DNA of 64,000 nt from Ancylostoma caninum (GCA_037903475.1 JBAJFG010000421.1:744001-808000); one strand, 5' to 3'. Shown: positions 1 through 13,633, numbered from the stretch's first letter. Translations and numbers: made by a program. The notes: generated by a model from the letters alone, not told the origin.

Positions 1-2174
1 CACGGATTAGAATGAATAGGAAGCGATCTCGAATAGAAAAATGAATAAAAATTTCTAAACATCCACTCGCTGTTACTGCGAACTATGGAATATTACGAGA
101 GGTACAAAACAAACGTCAGCATTGACCCAGAGAATTGCATTCTCAGCAGCATGTATTCTAGAATTTTCTTCACATTCTTCTTAAGAAAAAAATCGTGAAA
201 ATTTCGAGACCCCTGGACATCTTTGCTACCAGAAAGGCCATAAGTGTCACGAGGGTGACTCGTTAACGCGTAAAACTTTAAGGGCGCCGGACCAACGACG
301 CCAATGATTTAATGTAGACGAAGTTCAGGAAAACACCGCGCTCATGTATGTGAGCTAAGAATAGGAACTTTCCACGAGCCAAATGCGACGTCAGTAAGGA
401 GAAAATACTAACTCCGTGACTTCATTACTACCGCTCTCGTCTAAATTCTGTCGGAAGAGTGATGAGTAAGACAAGAAAACAAGCGAATCAACAAGGAAAT
501 TAGCGAAGACCATAGAAATTGCTTGAAATAGGTCCGATATCAAAGAAAGGGCTTTTTTGTTCAAAAGTGCACGGTTCCGCCGAAAGTTGACTCAGTTCTG
601 TTGGGAGGTTTATGCAGGATTGCCAGACTAGCCGCTCACTCATTCTGGGCAAAAATTCTGTTAAAATTCAAGGCATAGGTATATGATAAATCCTTAGAAC
701 ATTGATACCCTTTAAATTATTTAGCTAGGAAATAATAAATTTGACTTTTTGTCCAAATTCGCACCATTTTCAAACAGAAAATATGTAGTGGAAACATTCT
801 CAATCATTGACGCCGGCAATGACTACCATGTTGGTTACCAGATCTAATGGCAATGTTTCTTTTGTATATGCCAGTAATCGGAAGCATGAAAAATGATAAT
901 GACGACAAGCAAAGGAAATGGTGGAACTAACCAAATTCGCAATTCGCATCTTTTTTTTTGATTGTGTACTGCACAACTCAGAAATAGTGAGGAAAAATAT
1001 TGAAAAGAAGAAGGAGGAATAAAATAACGGGAGTAGATTCAAAGTGATCCAAATAAAATCGTCTAGAACACTTACCAGCCCAATCACCTCTGTCAAATTC
1101 ACTCTCTAGGAAATGGGGGAGACTAGCTTATGCAGAGCAACAACGATCTATTGCCTGGGAGTGCAGCTCCACACCGGGAGGAAAATTCAGAGTGCCAAAT
1201 GAAACGGATGTCAAAATGTGGCATAGAGCACACCAGCCAATCGTCTTCCACTCAACTCATGTTTCTGTACTTTTGATAAAAACGAGACCTAACTAGCTGT
1301 GTGATTCAGTTGATATTTTCGACTTACCTCCCAACACTAACACGTCTTGTCCGAGGGCAGTTTGCTCCTGACTCCAGGAACTCAACCCTTTTCATTTGAA
1401 AGCAAAGGCAAGCGCCCAGTCAAGATGTCACTCATCGGGCACCGTTTCTGGCACAAGTTACTGAAAAAAAACTGGTTCTAACACAGAAAACAAGCGCTGA
1501 TTCACTCAGCAAAACATTACCATACATAACAGAAACCGAAGCAAAAGCTTGCAACTCGAAAATGCGAGAATACTTAGGACCGGATAAAAATTTGATGAGT
1601 CAATTTACTTATTTATTTATTTAGGACTGCATCCGAATGATTCAAGTGTTCAAGAAAGAGAAAGACCAAATTGCCTCCTGATCGATCCCGAAAGATTGTA
1701 TTGCTCCCTCTCCCTCAAGCATCCAAAATATCGACTTATTGAAAATCAAAATTTCGAATTTCTAATAAATTGATAGGCATCTAATGCATTATTCAGATTG
1801 TTCATTACGGTACTACAGCTTTTTCCGAAAACAGAAGGATTCCGTGATTGCAGAAACGCGATGGGACCTGAACGAGATAAGCGCAGAGAGCAGCTATAAG
1901 TGGAGTTGTATAAATTCGCCACACTTTTAGGCCACACTGGCAGGACCTTAGCGGCACTTTGCTATACTGACAAACATTCATGGTCTTGCAGAATATAGGG
2001 GAAAATTGTGGAGTTACTGCAAAAATCACTCATTTCCAGGTTCAATACGCATTCCTGCTTGTAAAACCAGTGGAAAGTGAAGCGCTCCTCGCCAAATCAA
2101 GTGCCCATGCTTATCAACAACAACAACATGCAGCATTGGTATAAAGTCGCTGTCAACTACTTCTTGTTTCTCAC
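1..2174. other. Intergenic stretch, no supported gene
   Basis: AT-rich sequence without a convincing gene. On the minus strand near 1080-1110 an AG-bounded 30-base block followed by GTAAGT, and an open frame below it down to 800, could be exons of an unseen gene, but no domain is recognisable. A short TTTA-type run lies near 1609-1622. Nothing else stands out. Confidence 0.4.
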
Positions 2175-2259
2175 CAGCATCATCGAGACCTCCAATGACA
2201 GCAGCTGGTTTACCCTTGGTCAGTTTTTTCCTTTCTCTTCCTCGTTTCTCCACTGAGAC
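2175..2259 (-). CDS. Candidate internal exon, unassigned
   Basis: On the minus strand a reading frame is bounded by a good acceptor (CACAG) and a good donor (G|GTGAGA). It reads as 28 codons plus one base and gives a very basic peptide starting VSVEKRGRERKKL and ending near GGLDDA. It lies just upstream of, and divergent from, the ground-like gene. I found no matching partner exons and do not recognise the protein. It may be chance, or an exon of a divergent neighbour sharing a promoter region. Confidence 0.25.
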
Positions 2260-2285
2260 CTGTGATTTCCGAGCATGAATTTTAG

Positions 2286-3604
2286 CTGATCCTTCTCACT
2301 CGTTCATCCGGCGTCTCATCGATCCTCTTTGATCTACTTAATACACTCGGTCCACACTATCCGTCGTGCGTGTGCGCTCCGCCACCATGTGCAGCCACTG
2401 CTGCAGCGTCGGCTGCTAGCGTTTCACAATCGTCGTTCGCTGGTCCAGTTGGACCTGTTGGGCCTATGCCCCCGTATGGTGGTGGCTACTACGGTGGAGG
2501 CGGCTACGGTGGGCCACCTGTGTATCCAGTACGGGGCCCATACAGGTCAAGAAGGCGAAGGTATGGTGAAATTTCCACGACGAAAAGTGAATATTTGCCA
2601 ATTGTCACTTACAGACGGTTATTGTTGGCCGTCAGTCATTCAATTGACGCAAGTAGAGATAAATGCCGTTTGCTACCTCAGTAATACTGATATCTTTCGC
2701 AGGGAATAATAATTTTGCTCCCACCCTTTGACCAATTCCAGTAATGATATAGCCACGTATGGCCTATTCAGTGTAAAAACAGCCTATGAGATGTGCCTGA
2801 CTAGCGCAATTTTTCCAAAGTTCTGAGCACCATCTAAAATCAATACGTATGCTTTGCTCAAGATCAAGAGTTTTCCTGGATACATAAGGGTAGAAATCCT
2901 TTAAAAAAGCTTCGAAAGAGAATCTGAAAGAGATTCAAGAATTTATTAGAGCACATTACTCAATACTCAACATTAATATTTCAGACAGACATTAGTAAGA
3001 GCAGCTCACGACGAGCAGTGTAGCAGCGATACAATAGGAGACATCATTGAGCAGGTACGCAAGTGAATTTTCAAAAAAAATCTTCCACATGTCATATCAT
3101 TCCTATTAGTGGGCGGAGCTAATTACATCGGTGAGAATTTGCGGGTTTCAAATGGTGACCTTCCGATGATATAGTATCATCAGAGTACAGCTGACAAAAC
3201 AGAAAATTCAGGACAAATTGTTGAGTGTGCACTGATCGCTCCGCCCACTAGCCAACGGCGGCAGTTCCTGACTTTCTATTGCACCCCGCGCTAAAGAAGC
3301 TTTCTCTGCGTGAATGACCGGCCTAAATTTCGCCTCAGTAAACAATTTTTCTCCATTGGATAACCTTGAATGGACCTTCGAAATTCTAGGTTAAATGGAT
3401 TTCCGGATTTTTTTTTAATTTCAGGCTATGACGTCATCAGTGAGGCAGTCTCGTGAGAGAATCCGCAAATCTTTGCTGACGCATTACGGTAGAGAGAATG
3501 TGGTGCTGTGTTCACCGCACAGAATTGTCTTCACCGTAACCGATGGAACAGAGTACTGTGAGCGAATTCGCGAAGGAATTAGCTGCTATGCGTTTGTGTT
3601 CTAG
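2286..3604 (+). CDS. Ground-like (GRL) domain secreted protein, 5' incomplete
   Basis: Three exons join in phase: 2286-2560, 2985-3054 and 3425-3604, giving about 174 residues before the TAG. The first exon begins after an acceptor (TTTTAG) with a hydrophobic run (LILLT), likely the end of a signal peptide whose Met exon I could not find. It continues through a Cys/Pro/Ala stretch (CVCAPPPC) into a Gly/Tyr/Pro-rich region and a basic RSRRRR patch. The last two exons form the ground-like domain: QCSSDTIGDIIEQ, then VVLC, TEYC and the terminal SCYAFVF, with the four spaced cysteines typical of the family. GRL proteins are nematode-specific, hedgehog-related, secreted molecules thought to act in cuticle or extracellular matrix. 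The spacing from the II motif to the VVLC cysteine equals that in the second GRL gene at 33.6-35.9 kb. Intron 2 holds a small inverted-repeat element. Confidence 0.8.
3107..3250. mobile_element. Small inverted-repeat element in a GRL intron
   Basis: A 144-base segment ends in 13-base inverted repeats, TAGTGGGCGGAGC and GCTCCGCCCACTA, inside the second intron of the ground-like gene. The TA at both tips fits a TA-target miniature DNA transposon. A related but weaker pair of GGGCGGAGC arms occurs at 11560-11656. Confidence 0.55.
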
Positions 3605-3634
3605 TCATTGTTATTGAAGGTGTGGATTACTGTA

Positions 3635-3640
3635 AATAAA
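3635..3640 (+). terminator. Poly(A) signal of the GRL gene
   Basis: AATAAA lies 31 bases after the TAG of the ground-like gene. A second AATAAA follows a few bases further on. Either could direct 3' end formation. Confidence 0.6.
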
Positions 3641-3654
3641 GGAAAATCAATAAA

Positions 3655-4260
3655 CTGAACACAAAATTGTATTAGTATGGTATTTGTATGAACTGGAGCG
3701 ATGCCGTCATCGTCGAATGACGTCATCACCCAGCTGACGTATCAATTTGCATCGAGCGCATACCATTCTAATACCGGGTGCCAACCTGAATGGCAGAGGC
3801 TGTGCGTCCGCGATTTTATCGATCGGTTGTGGGTGGCCTCGACCACACCTTATATGGTCGCCGGCGAACACTTCCTCTTCGGTATCAATTTTTGCTCCAG
3901 ATATCTGGCGTCGATTACACAATTTATCACCTACAGTAACCCCGTGCTGTTGCAGATAGAGATATTGCACTCTTCTTATCCCAGCGTGTTGTGGTTCTGT
4001 AATTTTACTGTAGCTTTTGTACCTTTCACTATTATTTTATGGTGTATGCATCTCTTCACCAGGGTGGCAATAAAACAGTGTTTATGCCACTTCTTCATAA
4101 TCGATATATTGATTACCAGTCCGCTTTGTGATCAAATTTTCCCTACACGAGAACAACTTTGAATTGGAATCCTTTGCAAAATTACTGAAATCTGGTGATC
4201 TTAGCTGCGAATGGCTGGTGAAACAACATTGCTAATGAAATCAGGACCTACGTAGATGTT
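3655..4260. other. Intergenic; overlapping open frames, no gene assigned
   Basis: Between 3700 and 4160 three frames on both strands stay open and the base composition is richer than the surroundings, which hints at coding or decayed coding DNA. None of the translations shows a recognisable domain, and no phase-consistent exon chain could be built. Treated as unassigned. Confidence 0.35.
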
Positions 4261-4348
4261 ATTGAGATTACCCAGGGTAAACGTGTTCGCGCCCATGTTA
4301 GCTATTTGTGAATTTGTGTGTCGCCATTTTACCCTGAGTAATCTCGAT
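4261..4348. repeat. Palindromic 'GATTACC-GGGTAA' repeat, copy 1
   Basis: Left arm TTGAGATTACCCAGGGTAAA and right arm TTTACCCTGAGTAATCTCGA are near-complementary across a short loop. Similar palindromes occur at 39469-39573, 51221-51314 and 52511-52607, with a partial relative near 43967, so this is a dispersed foldback family. Confidence 0.6.
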
Positions 4349-7300
4349 GGTGCTATCAGCCCCAAGGGTAGGATACTTTCAGTTTTTCGGTTTTTTCTTT
4401 GAACTAATGACAATTAGTTACTCTTATTAGCTGCAGCGAACCGAGTTGGGTCACATCATAGGAACACTGTCCTTTTAAATTCATTTTTCTTTTAAAGTTC
4501 CCTCTCTCTGCTTGAAATCACAGTAATCTCATGATTTTCCATTGTAGGTTATCGCCTTCAGGTTTACAACCTACGTCCTACTTAGTTAGTAGTTGTGAGA
4601 TTGTTCTCTTCGTTCTTTCGATGGCATTAATGGAAAGTAAATAAATAAATTAGGCGAAAATAGAATTCAAGATAAAAATCTATCTCTAAGACGTTACAAT
4701 TCCTCCGAGAATCCACCAATTCACTTTCCTTCCACTCTCGTTGTCACAGTGCAGTTAGTTTTTCAGCACGTCTGGGTCAACATTGTAAAATGTCGCCATT
4801 CTCATATGAGTCACTTTTGTTTGATTTCTCGCCATCAACCGCAGATTCGCGTGATTTGCCTGAAAACTTCATATTGCGCTGTTTAGTTCACTGTGCAACT
4901 CCCACATTCCCAGTTTTTCGGTGCTCTGTCGAGGTCTATCATTGAGGAAGGCAGTTGACGAATTCTTTATTTTAGGGCCTAGAAATTCCAGGTTCATTTC
5001 AAGAATCTTTACTTTTTGTCATTGATGTAGGATTTTCTATTGGAATATGTACATTTCCTCATTCGCATTTAATATGTAACAACTATGCTGAATCCGTACC
5101 TGTTTTGCACGAGTGGTTTCGTTTTCAAAAAAAAAAAAAGATTGTTGCAGGAAATTATTCTTCTTAATTCTGGAAAAATCGCTTTATGTCTTTCATAAGC
5201 TATTTTTCCCAAAACTATTACGTCCATGATCTTGTGTTTGAAAATTTGAATAATTGAATGTAACTTTTTCTGTCTCTGAGCTTGTTAATCTTTGCAAGGC
5301 TGTATTCCTACCTTTGATTTAGGCTTTATTGATTGAAGTGCATGATGTCTGGAGCAACTTCGTTGCGCTTGGAAATGTCCTTCACCCTCTTAATCCTTGA
5401 GCCAAGGGTTGCCTACTACTGACCTATCCCAAGTAGAATTTTAAACCTTAAATTCCATCCATGCACCTTGGTATAGTTCTTTCTTCTTCCCACAACTCAG
5501 TTGCGTTTGTTGGTTCATAACAAGTTTTGGGAACGAAGAAACACCTGAGTACTAGACCCTATAAGAGACTAATCACAACTAAGGTTAGAGTGAGATCCTC
5601 TTAATTAATCGCTGCATTGAAATAATTATGTACGGAACCGCAAATAATGCATGGTGGCCGTTTTGGAGCTTGGAAACTGCTCAGTGCTTTTTGGTAGAAC
5701 TACAGCATTGCTAGTGTGCCGCCGATACAGCTGTATAATCATGAATCCAGCTCGTGCTCTAAATCAGCTCGAGAAGATAAGAAAAAAATGTTGCTGCTGG
5801 AAAAAATGTTAGTACTGGAAAAATGGTTGTAAGCGACTTACTTCGAAGATGAAGTGCAGCTCAGACAACAGATTCCACATCAGCGTTGAAATCTGCATGT
5901 AAATATACCACTGCAAATGACCTTGACCAAGAATCCGTTCGTTTTGTGGTCTCCTATCATTACTTGCTGAAGTCCAATGAATTTTCAGAAAAAAACCTCA
6001 TTCACCTACAGTGTGCGCCAAAATTATGGGTACTGCCAGCGCGCTATGAATTTGCTGCAGTGTTGGCAAGCTTCAAGTTCCTCCTGAGATTTCTTAATTT
6101 TTTCCTGTATTCCCAACCTTCTACGTTCTGCTCATGACATATCATCTGTCAGTTTAAGCTGTGTTCCAATTCTAGGCAGAGTCAACGTTCTATCGTTATC
6201 GTTTAGCACCACAATAACGTTTAGACACTGAAGATTTGTAGCTCTTTAAAAATGTGTAGAAAAAATATCATTATTCTGGAGCCGTCAGTGGGATTAACTG
6301 TTAGGAAACGGATTGAAGAGGAGCTTTTCCGTTGAGAACAAGTGTCATCCGGTTGTGGAGCCTGCAAGAAGATCCGAGAATGGTACTAGCAGAACTTTGT
6401 CAAATCGTCAATTTCAGGTGGCTTACCAACTTCTTCGGCCTTCGCTCACCTCATTACTCTATCTGGGTGATTCCCAGATCAAAGGCATACTAGTAACCAC
6501 ATAGCGCTGTTGAGTTCAGGAGAGCTTTTTACAAAAACTCGACAGTGATAGTGACCACCATAGTTTAGGACGAATAACGCATTAAATACCTATCGTTTTT
6601 TCGGAATCTGAAATCAAAAGTAGACTACTGTTGCCGTAAGAGTTGTTTACGTTCACTCTCAGGGACTTCACAGAAATTGTAGGTTTTTCTCTGAGAACGT
6701 TAAATTTATCTAATACCCATAATTTCGGCGCATCCTTCAGAAACCATGGTAATTTTTGTGAAACCACATTTCATGGGCAGATCGCGTATTTGTATATTAA
6801 TCGTAGGCAGTTTCAGAAACTGGTTTTCAAAGGGTGGCGCCGAGGGCGTGGTCAAAAAATGGCGTTCCACTCGAAATTTTCGCCATCAAGATTAATTCTA
6901 ACATGTCGTGTGTCATTTAAAATATTTATTTGTCGCCATGCAAATCATCCTAAAATTTTTGCAGATGAAAGCCCGGTCTTTCTGATTTTCTAATTCGGTT
7001 CTCACACTTTTTTTGGATCTCACTCTGTGTCCAAAACTAATCGTGCAAAAAACCGTCTTTTTGAATGCAAATTGTGCAAATGCATCTTGTTTGCTTTACT
7101 TGAAACTAAATACATCCGCACTATTGTAGTCAATACGCAGCAGTGCTGGCTGTTCAAACATGCTTAGCCGCGTCCCACGTTTAGCAACTGCAACCGCTGT
7201 GTCAAAACGCTAACCGACCTCGCTTGACATACTATCCATCTGTCACTGAACACACAGTGACATGCTGCTGCACGTTTGCTATATTCTTTTGTCAGCCTCA

Positions 7301-7635
7301 CTCAGCACTGCCTAGTCAAATAAAGACGTTTACTCAGGTTTTTGTGCTATTGTACGAGCGTTTCGCGCCGGCGCCATGGGTAGAAATCACAAAATCCCGG
7401 CAACCATTCTGTGTTTCTCCTTGGTTTTCCATGGATAAAGGGTTTTGCTCATGATTTACTCATAATGGAGCAGTCATTCCTCATTTTGCATCATAAGCGA
7501 GAAGTCGTTCATACAGTGCGCTTCGTAACTGTAGGACACTTCCCAACTTTCCAATCCCGGCTTCTTAGGTGACTGTGGAATTTTTCCATTCGTACCATTG
7601 TGACCAGCACCTAGAATAGCCTTGGTACTCCACCG
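4349..7635. other. Intergenic, no supported gene
   Basis: Low-complexity AT-rich DNA. A 17-18 base motif around GCGCCGAAATTATGGGTA occurs at about 6015 on the plus strand and again, inverted, at about 6716-6733, possibly the ends of a decayed element. Several short open frames show no domain and no consistent splicing. Confidence 0.4.
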
Positions 7636-8109
7636 TTAAAGGCAGTGTCTCACCTCATGTTGGATATCGAGGTATCCACAGATTCAGATGCAGCTCGAGG
7701 CGCTGAGATGTGCTTGATGTCTGAAAACACTCTCAAAAGCCCCTACTTTTAAGGCAAAATTAGGTGCAGGAGCGGGCGAGTTTCGTTGCCAGGAAGCTAG
7801 CAAAAGCTGAGTTGAGAAGCTGAGATTGCATTAAAAAGAACGTCTCAGCAGCAGCTATGTATTATCAAACATACAAACATTTCCGTGTTGAGAATTCATG
7901 CCACACCCTCAGCAAGCTCTTGCTGCGGAATGAACCCTCTCGTCCACTGGCCGAGAATCTCAAAATTCTCGGCCAAAGAAACCCGTAACTTATGGGGTTT
8001 TCGACGTTTCCACGAAACTTAAAGTACATCTTTGTGCTCAGCGGCTCGCGAATGTTCGACTGAGATGGGAATCTCGAATGCGGCCCATGAGCTGAGACAC
8101 TGCCTTTAA
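7636..8109. mobile_element. TTAA-flanked miniature element (AGGCAGTG family)
   Basis: The segment begins TTAAAGGCAGTGTCTCA and ends TGAGACACTGCCTTTAA, so TTAA sits at both ends of near-perfect inverted termini about 474 bases apart. The TTAA duplication is the hallmark of piggyBac-type insertion; assignment to that superfamily is inference, since no transposase is present. Other members lie at 32231, 33071, 38091, 53024 and 59331. Confidence 0.75.
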
Positions 8110-9780
8110 GCTCACGACAAAAACCCTTGATTTTTTAAACTTTATCTTCCTTCTCTTACCTAATGGCAACCTCTGTGGCAAGATTTACATAGCTCTCATT
8201 TAAACAACATAAACTAATAAAGTTAACCTAGACATCTCATTTCATGTCTTACAACTCTTCTTTTTTAATTCTATTGGTCACTAATTTTATTGGTCAGACC
8301 CCTGGAGGTTATGCATTTTGTATGTTATCGAAGAAGAGCCTAATAATTTTGTTGCTTTGATTAACCATTCAGGTAACAATGGATGGGTAACAATTTACCC
8401 ATCCAGATGTTCAAGAATGAGAAAGCCATACTGTTGGAACATTCGAGTTTCCTATTTATTCGAAATATTCGATATTTGAGGGCAAAAATATTCAGTTTTG
8501 AATAAATGACAAATTCGAATATTTCCAACATTGGAGACCAATATGGTGCTGTATAAAAGAGAAGAACAGTTTCAGGATTTCCTCATTACGTGAATGTAAC
8601 ACCTAAATATTAATACCTAAATAATACCTAAATATATATAAATATTAATATTATTTTTTTCTATTGTGATTAAGGTAACGAAATTAAATGTTTGGTTTTT
8701 TTTATGTGGTCACATATATATTACGCACCTACCGGCCAATTTTTCTGCATATTCTTCATACATCCTTTCATAAATCTTGTGCAAACCGCTGGTCTAGAAA
8801 AAGAAGAGCTATTGCAGCTGTCACTAACAAATACGGTATGCATTTTTGATATTGCTCAAGCAAAATGTGTTTCCCTATATTATGAATTTGGATGCATATC
8901 CAACATAGCAAAAATAGGTAAAACTTTAGCTTCTGTACCTTAGTGTTCCCTCACAAATACATACATACATATGTGAAAGTATAGCTGAAAGCATAGAATC
9001 TCCCAGTACACGATCAATAACTGTAGACCTAAAAAAATGAAGAAAAAGATATTATCTTGTTCCTGACATCCTTGTCTGGTACGGTATGATAACGTTTTCG
9101 CTAACGTTCAAGTTATTGCGTCGTAATTCTGTCATTAACCCAGCCGTAAATCGCCACAAAACAGCTGATAGCAAATTATCCAGCAAAATCTAGCTGTCCT
9201 GTTTGCATTTTTGCTACAGAGCTTTCTAAGCTCGTGTAGCCAAGACGTTCTAGGAAAAACGCCGGTATTCTAAGGATTCTCTAGTACACAACTACCGGGA
9301 GATGAACAGTCAACATACAGGTTTCTCTAGATTTTTTCTTTGCACTTCGGCTTTGTGCTCGCAAAACTTCGATTTTACATCGGCTTACCTCTGGCATAAA
9401 TCTGCAGAGCCAACGCAAATCGGTCATAGAAAAAACAAAGAGCGAGATACGGGAAACGTTGAAATTGCTGGGCAACGGAAGTATTCGCAGATAGGACCTC
9501 TACAGTTCTGTGAGAATCTTCTTATAAAAGCATGTGTTTGTTTTTTGATACGTATACTCATGCTGTGCCATCGAAGACAACAAGTCCCACAAAACATTGA
9601 AACGAGAGAAGCCTAGAGCAGACAAGAAACTCTATTTTATACTGGAATCTACATATTTGTGGTGTCAGCCTCTATACTAAATATATAAATATGGCGAAAT
9701 TAGCAGCGAACACAAAGATATTTAGTCATTCTACACGACATACAGCTCTAAAGGCTTTCTGACCGGGATCTCCTTACTTC
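8110..9780. other. Intergenic, no supported gene
   Basis: AT-rich sequence with a TAATAATACC/TATATA-rich tract near 8610-8650 and a short palindrome GGATGGGTAA-TTTACCCATCC near 8382-8404. Open frames at 8692-8943 and 9302-9616 show no recognisable motif or splice partners. Confidence 0.4.
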
Positions 9781-9783
9781 GGC

Positions 9784-10241
9784 TTATTCATCCAGCGATA
9801 GCAGCAATCGCGGCGATTGCGAATTCTGCAAAGTTTGGTGATTTCCTCTTTTTGTACTTTCTCCAAGCATTATAATGAAAATAAATCGAATTAGCATATC
9901 TACATTGTTCTTGTTTGCTTCCTTCAGCCAGGCTTCACTTTCAAACAATGACTCATTAGAAATTGGCCGCACTCTTTTGCATTTCGGTGCGTGCCTGACT
10001 ATGCCAAGACAAGAATAAAAACCTAATAATTAGTTAATTTGATCAGTAGATTGGATACCGATTCGAGAATTTGATTAGTTGAAGAACAAAAATTCTTATG
10101 ATCTCTTTTTCTTTCTTCCAGGACTGTACATATTTCACTAATTTTCTCGGAAATTCGATTTGTGGACTTAATTAAATTCAAATATTTGATATAATATTCA
10201 GATATGTGTAATACTTTAGCCATTCTATACGTTGAATTGAC
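9784..10241 (-). CDS. Candidate exons of an unassigned protein
   Basis: On the minus strand an acceptor (CTTTCAG) at about 10242 opens a frame that reads through an ATG at 10223 and encodes a lysine/glutamate-rich, probably coiled-coil peptide (for example SEKISEICTVLEERK and CSSTNQILES). A GTATCC could serve as donor. A second open frame at 9784-10020 contains SLFESEAWLKEANKN and ends in a stop. The intron this would need is only about 36 bases, which is short, so the joining is doubtful. I do not recognise the protein. Confidence 0.25.
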
Positions 10242-12430
10242 CTGAAAGTTTGAGAAATCCCATGTCTTCTCTAAAGTTTCTCTTAAGATTACTTTATTTC
10301 ACGTCTTCGGTAACTGAAGTTCTGAGGTCATGAATGTGGTACGTACGTAGTTGTGCGCTTCGAGAAATCATCATTAGTGGTTGCTGTAACTAGACTAGAT
10401 CCCAATGTTTTATGGTTAATTGTGGCCTGTTTGCCGACATCGTGCCCCTAATTTGGTTTCGAGAGCTTGCACCTTTACGGATTATCCGTTATTTCTACCA
10501 GCGACATGTTACCCTCTTCGTCTACTCTGTCTCTATACATTATTAACAGAGTTAGCGTTAATTCTGTCTCATGCACATCGCTGGTATCCATCCCCCAATC
10601 TTGTAAAGTGGGCAAGGTTTCTTAGGTATGATACTCTGGGCGCTAACTTATCTTAAATTCTCTCAAAGGTATATTTTTCATTTTTCAGTTGAGCTTCTAA
10701 ACCAGTTTTGTGTTTCAATGTTCATATTAATAATAAGAAGATAGTGGATGATTGAATTGATGCTTAATTTATTCTGGCACTAGTAGAGTTTTCCCTAATA
10801 CGACCCACCAGTATTGCGTTCGCTGAAGATTCAGTAAAATTCGAGAATTCTAGACTCCCCACTGAGCTGGGAACGCGCGGACAGGGCTGTCCCTCGTTTG
10901 AAAACGCGATGGCGTGGTGAAACCGCTCTCAATTTGGTCGCAAATTATGTGATTCATACTGGCATTGGTAGTCATTCCCTTCGTCCAGTTCCATTTTCTC
11001 ATTAATTATACAAGTTTGGGGGAGGTATGGAGGAACTGCCCTATCCTCCTCGAATCAATTACCGTGTAAAGAAAATAGGCACAGCTACATGCGGTCTAAT
11101 TTTGCTAAGATCTCTTGCTTCTTGTTGATTCTGGAGAAATCGCCACTGATATTGTGTTACAGTTTTGCAGTTATGATAATTAGAAATAATCAAAAGTAAA
11201 AGCTAAATAAATTTCGGTAGATCTTTAGTTGTTACTTTACGGTCTAGAAGAGCTTTAACTAATTACACCATTGAACAAATCGAAAACTCAGTTGTAGGAT
11301 CAAGACAGCAAAACACCGCTCTGGGAGAGGTAGGAAACGTTGCAGGCCTCGTATGATCAAATGGATTCCTAAATTATCAAAATATTCACTTTTCTTTCGG
11401 TTCGTGCAATATTTTTTCATCACATACACGTCACGTTCTTATGTCACGACAATGTTGTTGTCACTTAAGTAGGTCACTTATTGTACACGTCCCGTTTGAC
11501 ATAATGTTTCTACTTACGTAGTCTTCTCAAAAAGCGGCAATATTTATGATATACCTTTGTGGGCGGAGCGTTGCGCGCACTGTGCAAATGAAGATTTGGC
11601 ATAGGGGAAAAGAACGTGATTGGTCAGCAAATCACACGAATGGAATGCTCCGCCCAGCGACATTTTGCTGCAGTGAGCACTGGCCATTAAATGTGCTTAA
11701 TATTGTGTGAAAAAACCGAAGCATCAGCTCGAAATTTCTCCATCAAAAAATAATTAAAAAAATTCAATGAATCACTAAACCGTGTTCAAGTGGATTTTTC
11801 AAAATGCTTCTTATTTCTCGTGATTCTCCCCGCTTTAGCTATTGTAGGTTTATTTCTTTTGGAAATTCAATATGACGGGTTGTTTCACTGTTGATTCCGA
11901 GTATCTTTTGGATCTAAGCGTAGGGGGCAAGCTCGTTCTCCACTTTTTCTCCCTCACTGTTCTAAGACTTTCCAAGTTCATTCTCAATTTTTAGTATGAA
12001 CAGTTCTAAATGTCCATAAATAAATAAGTAATATACATAATGTATGTAGAATAAATTCCTAATAGAAAAACTTCTCCGTTTTTTCTCCTATCTTACCCAA
12101 TTAATATGTGGTCCCTAACTATACTAAATTTGCCCCTCCTCTGTCTTTAAATATTCACTACGCTCCCGATTTTTCCACAACTCTGAGAGAAAAAAAAAAC
12201 GTTGAGTGGGCTATTTTCGGCGAATAGTGAGTGTCCGAACGTCATGCACTCGACGAAAACTAGTTCTACTACGACTCTGTCATGCAATGGAGCCCTCAAA
12301 CGACAGCGGCGCTCCAAATGTGTCTAAATGCACTGAAGCCGTTGTACATATTTGTGGTTGTTCGCAGTAAATGTCATTCTAGACGTGCGTTCATACTCGC
12401 TCGTTGCTAAGTTACTCCGTTCCTCCCGTT
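10242..12430. other. Intergenic, no supported gene
   Basis: AT-rich DNA. It contains a pair of 10-base inverted GGGCGGAGC arms at 11560-11656, similar to the termini of the element at 3107-3250. An open frame at 10420-10656 has no recognisable features. Confidence 0.4.
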
Positions 12431-12435
12431 CCACT

Positions 12436-12552
12436 ATGAACGAATGGTTTTCGTACGTATTACTGGTTCTTTTTTGCTGCTTAGTGTTTCTTCTGAATTT
12501 TCCTGGAACATCGGCCCCAGACGACTTTCTAGCACCCAGTGGATTAAATTAG
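12436..12552 (+). CDS. Short signal-peptide-like reading frame upstream of ncx
   Basis: An ATG opens a 38-codon frame whose first 27 residues look like a secretory signal peptide: NEWFSYVLL, then a leucine/cysteine/valine core, then PGTSA as a possible cleavage site. NCX proteins often carry a cleaved signal peptide, so this may be the first coding exon of the exchanger. I could not find a standard donor in the phase needed to join it to the next exons, and it may be unrelated. Confidence 0.25.
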   Translation: MNEWFSYVLLVLFCCLVFLLNFPGTSAPDDFLAPSGLN

Positions 12553-13633
12553 CGTGAAAAACCACGGAAAATGAGCTATTTTCCACTGCGTATTCGGGCG
12601 ATGGCATAGCGCTGTGCTATTGATCAGAATCCATCCTTTCGCAGTTGCCCTTTCTGCATCCTTTTGCATGTTTCGTGACTAGTTTCCTTTGAAATTCATG
12701 GAATAGCTGCTTAGTTCGGGTATTATCGTTGGATTAGTGCAGGAATTGACCATAAGTCTTTAAATGCATGTTAACCGGTCGTTTGTACGGTGCAAAAGAC
12801 AAGGAATTCTGGAAAATCCATCGTTTACGTTAGCACTTCCCGCTGTTCTTGTTGATACTAAGCAATTCTTCGCAAGTTTTTTTTTCTGAATTCAAGATTC
12901 TCTCTTTCATTTCCTCAGCTATCAGCTCAGAATGCTTTAAAAATCAGGGTTATCTGAAGTTTTTGCTTCGTTTTTGCGAGTAAAAAACATTTCTCACAAT
13001 TACTCAGAAATTACTCTAGAGAGACCTGTCGCATACTTCATGAGTTTTATCATGCTATTGAAGAATTTTTTTTGTTATCTCCTTCTTTATTGTTCTTCTT
13101 TCTCATTCTTTTTATTTACCATTTTATACTCACAGATAGTTTCGTTCATTATGCCTTTATTTAGCTTGAAATCTTGCATTCCTTGGAATTACGATAAATA
13201 AGTAAATGTTAAGACCCGGAATGTTACTGCTAAGAGCAAAGACGTATCTTTCTTACTTTCTTTCCGTCTTCGTGAATGAAAACGTCCAAACCACTTTACA
13301 TATTTTTAGTTTTCTAGTGTTATGGTGTTTATGATTGCATCCAGTATATGTTTTATGATAATTTCTTGAACCCTTCAATTCCACGGAAACTTTCGTTTTT
13401 CAATTGCTTATTTCTTTATTATTCTTTCATTCCACGAGATTACAACACTATTTTTTGTCAGAGACTTTCGCCATTCTGGACCAACACCCAAAATGCTATT
13501 TTTTGCCATCAGTAGTCATTTTTCCTCTTGTAACGTTCATGTTGTCAATGTAATCAGTTTAAATAATTTTTATTCGTTCATCTTTATTTCCAACAAGGTA
13601 TTTTTTCCTCATTTCGTATTCATTTCTCCCTAG